From: Bordetella parapertussis
GTDB lineage: Bacteria; Bacteroidota; Bacteroidia; Chitinophagales; Chitinophagaceae
Direction: 5' to 3'
Length of the DNA stretch: 47,780 bases
Assembly (NCBI GenBank): GCA_943331005.2
Contig: CALQJX020000027.1
Location: 1-47,780 of the forward strand
In this document: positions 46,980 to 47,780 of the stretch, one piece after another
Numbering within the stretch: position 1 is the first letter of the stretch
Layout of the letters: the number at the start of each line of letters is the position of its first letter
Notes under the pieces: model-generated
What the model was told of the DNA's origin: nothing
The model's database searches: none
Seen by the model: the letters and a program-made list of their open reading frames with translations, nothing else
Translations under genes and position numbers: made by a program

Positions 46980-47780
46980 CTACAGTTTTGCGGCAAGCGT
47001 CACATAAAAGTTGCGCTTGTCGGCAGGCAGTATACCCGGCCCCGGATAACCATCTGCACGACGGGTAAAGTACTTGGTGTCTGCCAGATTATTGACTCCG
47101 GTGTAAATTGCGTATTTGCGCCAGTTGTAGCTCAGGCTAAGATCCATAACGCTGAATGCGGGAATGGCACCATCTATAGCTGTTGGTGTGATCTCGGTAT
47201 TGGTGGCATCTGAATATTGTTTGGCCTGACAAGAGAACTGCCAGGTTACATTCCAGCGGGGAGTGCCGGCTGATATGCCTGTGCGAAAGAGTACAGGTGG
47301 TACGTTCTCAACCAGTTTGCCTGCAATTGCAGTGTTTGTCGTATTCACATATTTTGCGTCTATGAGCGACAGATTTGTATAAAGATTGAGTTTGTATTTG
47401 GAACGACTTTTGGTAAGTGCTTTCAGTATGTCTCCTTCCAGTAATACTTCCAGTCCGCGATTGCGGCTGTCTGATACATTAGTGCGTAGGCGGTAGGTCA
47501 TGAAGTTGGTATCTTTGGCAAATACAGATCCAATGCGGTCGTTGTATTTGAGGTAGAAGATACTCATATCCATATAGAGCCAGCCCTTGAGGTTGCCTCT
47601 GAAACCGAGATCAGTATTATAGCCGGTCTCGTCTTTTAGTGACGGGTCTACTCTCGCGTTGGCATTCACTACCCTGAGATCGTTGAAGTTGATAGAGCGG
47701 TAATTCTGGGAGATATTACCATATACTTCCATGCCATTATCAAACTTCCAGGAAGAGCCTATGCCCAGCAAAACAAAGGA
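46980..47780 (-). CDS. TonB-dependent receptor, C-terminal part (cut by the window edge)
   Basis: At least 266 residues, open to the right end of the window, so the plug and the first barrel strands lie outside. The visible part shows barrel strands typical of TonB receptors: SRNRGLEVLLEGDI, KYKLNLYTNLSLIDAKY, NVTWQFSCQAKQYSDATN, then the C-terminal VMDLSLSYNWRKYAIYTGVNNLADTKYFTRR and a final strand ending in an aliphatic residue (FYVTLAAKL). The TEITP...IPAFSVMDL pattern resembles FecA-like siderophore/citrate receptors. The ligand is not determined. Confidence 0.88.
   Translation of the reverse strand, partial: SFVLLGIGSSWKFDNGMEVYGNISQNYRSINFNDLRVVNANARVDPSLKDETGYNTDLGFRGNLKGWLYMDMSIFYLKYNDRIGSVFAKDTNFMTYRLRTNVSDSRNRGLEVLLEGDILKALTKSRSKYKLNLYTNLSLIDAKYVNTTNTAIAGKLVENVPPVLFRTGISAGTPRWNVTWQFSCQAKQYSDATNTEITPTAIDGAIPAFSVMDLSLSYNWRKYAIYTGVNNLADTKYFTRRADGYPGPGILPADKRNFYVTLAAKL

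Overview
The window looks like a chromosomal segment of a Bacteroidota bacterium, most likely order Chitinophagales (Chitinophagaceae-like). The reasons are type IX secretion (T9SS) C-terminal sorting domains on two secreted proteins, TAnnTTTG-type -7 promoter elements in front of many genes, almost no Shine-Dalgarno sequences, the long Bacteroidota form of SecA, and a compact lptE - TPR protein - secG operon. The family assignment is an inference; the phylum is well supported. No tRNA, rRNA, CRISPR array, transposase or phage gene was recognised.

Layout. 1-2941: a cluster of short GC-rich palindromes, a short gene with IGGG-type repeats, and an NHL-propeller protein with a T9SS sorting domain. 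2942-9664: a palindrome-rich intergenic region, topoisomerase IV subunit A (parC), a bifunctional-nuclease/UVR protein, a membrane glycosyltransferase, and a convergent MFS transporter. 9786-17516: secA, a small secreted protein made of three tandem repeats, the clamp-loader delta' subunit, then lptE - TPR - secG. 17571-31449: a giant T9SS-secreted adhesin-like gene. It is a repetitive beta-solenoid-like N-terminal half followed by 21 tandem Ig-like modules and a sorting domain. It is broken into two reading frames by an apparent 1-nt deletion near 28075. 31544-39308: an ABC-F ATPase, an orphan exported protein, dnaE, and an outer-membrane-like lipoprotein. 39395-47780: hemL, a beta-barrel protein, rnhA, a DMP19-family protein divergent from a YeiH-family permease, a YD-repeat-like protein, a YkgJ-type cysteine-cluster protein, tcdA, a TatD-like hydrolase and the 3' part of a TonB-dependent receptor gene.

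How the genes fit together. Replication and chromosome maintenance are represented by parC, dnaE, holB and rnhA. Export is represented by secA, secG and lptE. The surface and secreted proteins (NHL protein, giant adhesin, beta-barrels, TonB receptor) would be their clients, together with a T9SS encoded elsewhere. A perfect DnaA-box sequence lies in the same orientation, and at nearly the same distance from the candidate -7 element, upstream of both parC and dnaE. This suggests possible shared DnaA-linked control.

The most unusual items are the frameshifted giant adhesin, the paired DnaA boxes, the three-repeat secreted protein, the TTGCGCA palindromes before parC, and genes whose -7 element sits only 5-10 nt before the start codon (near-leaderless transcripts).
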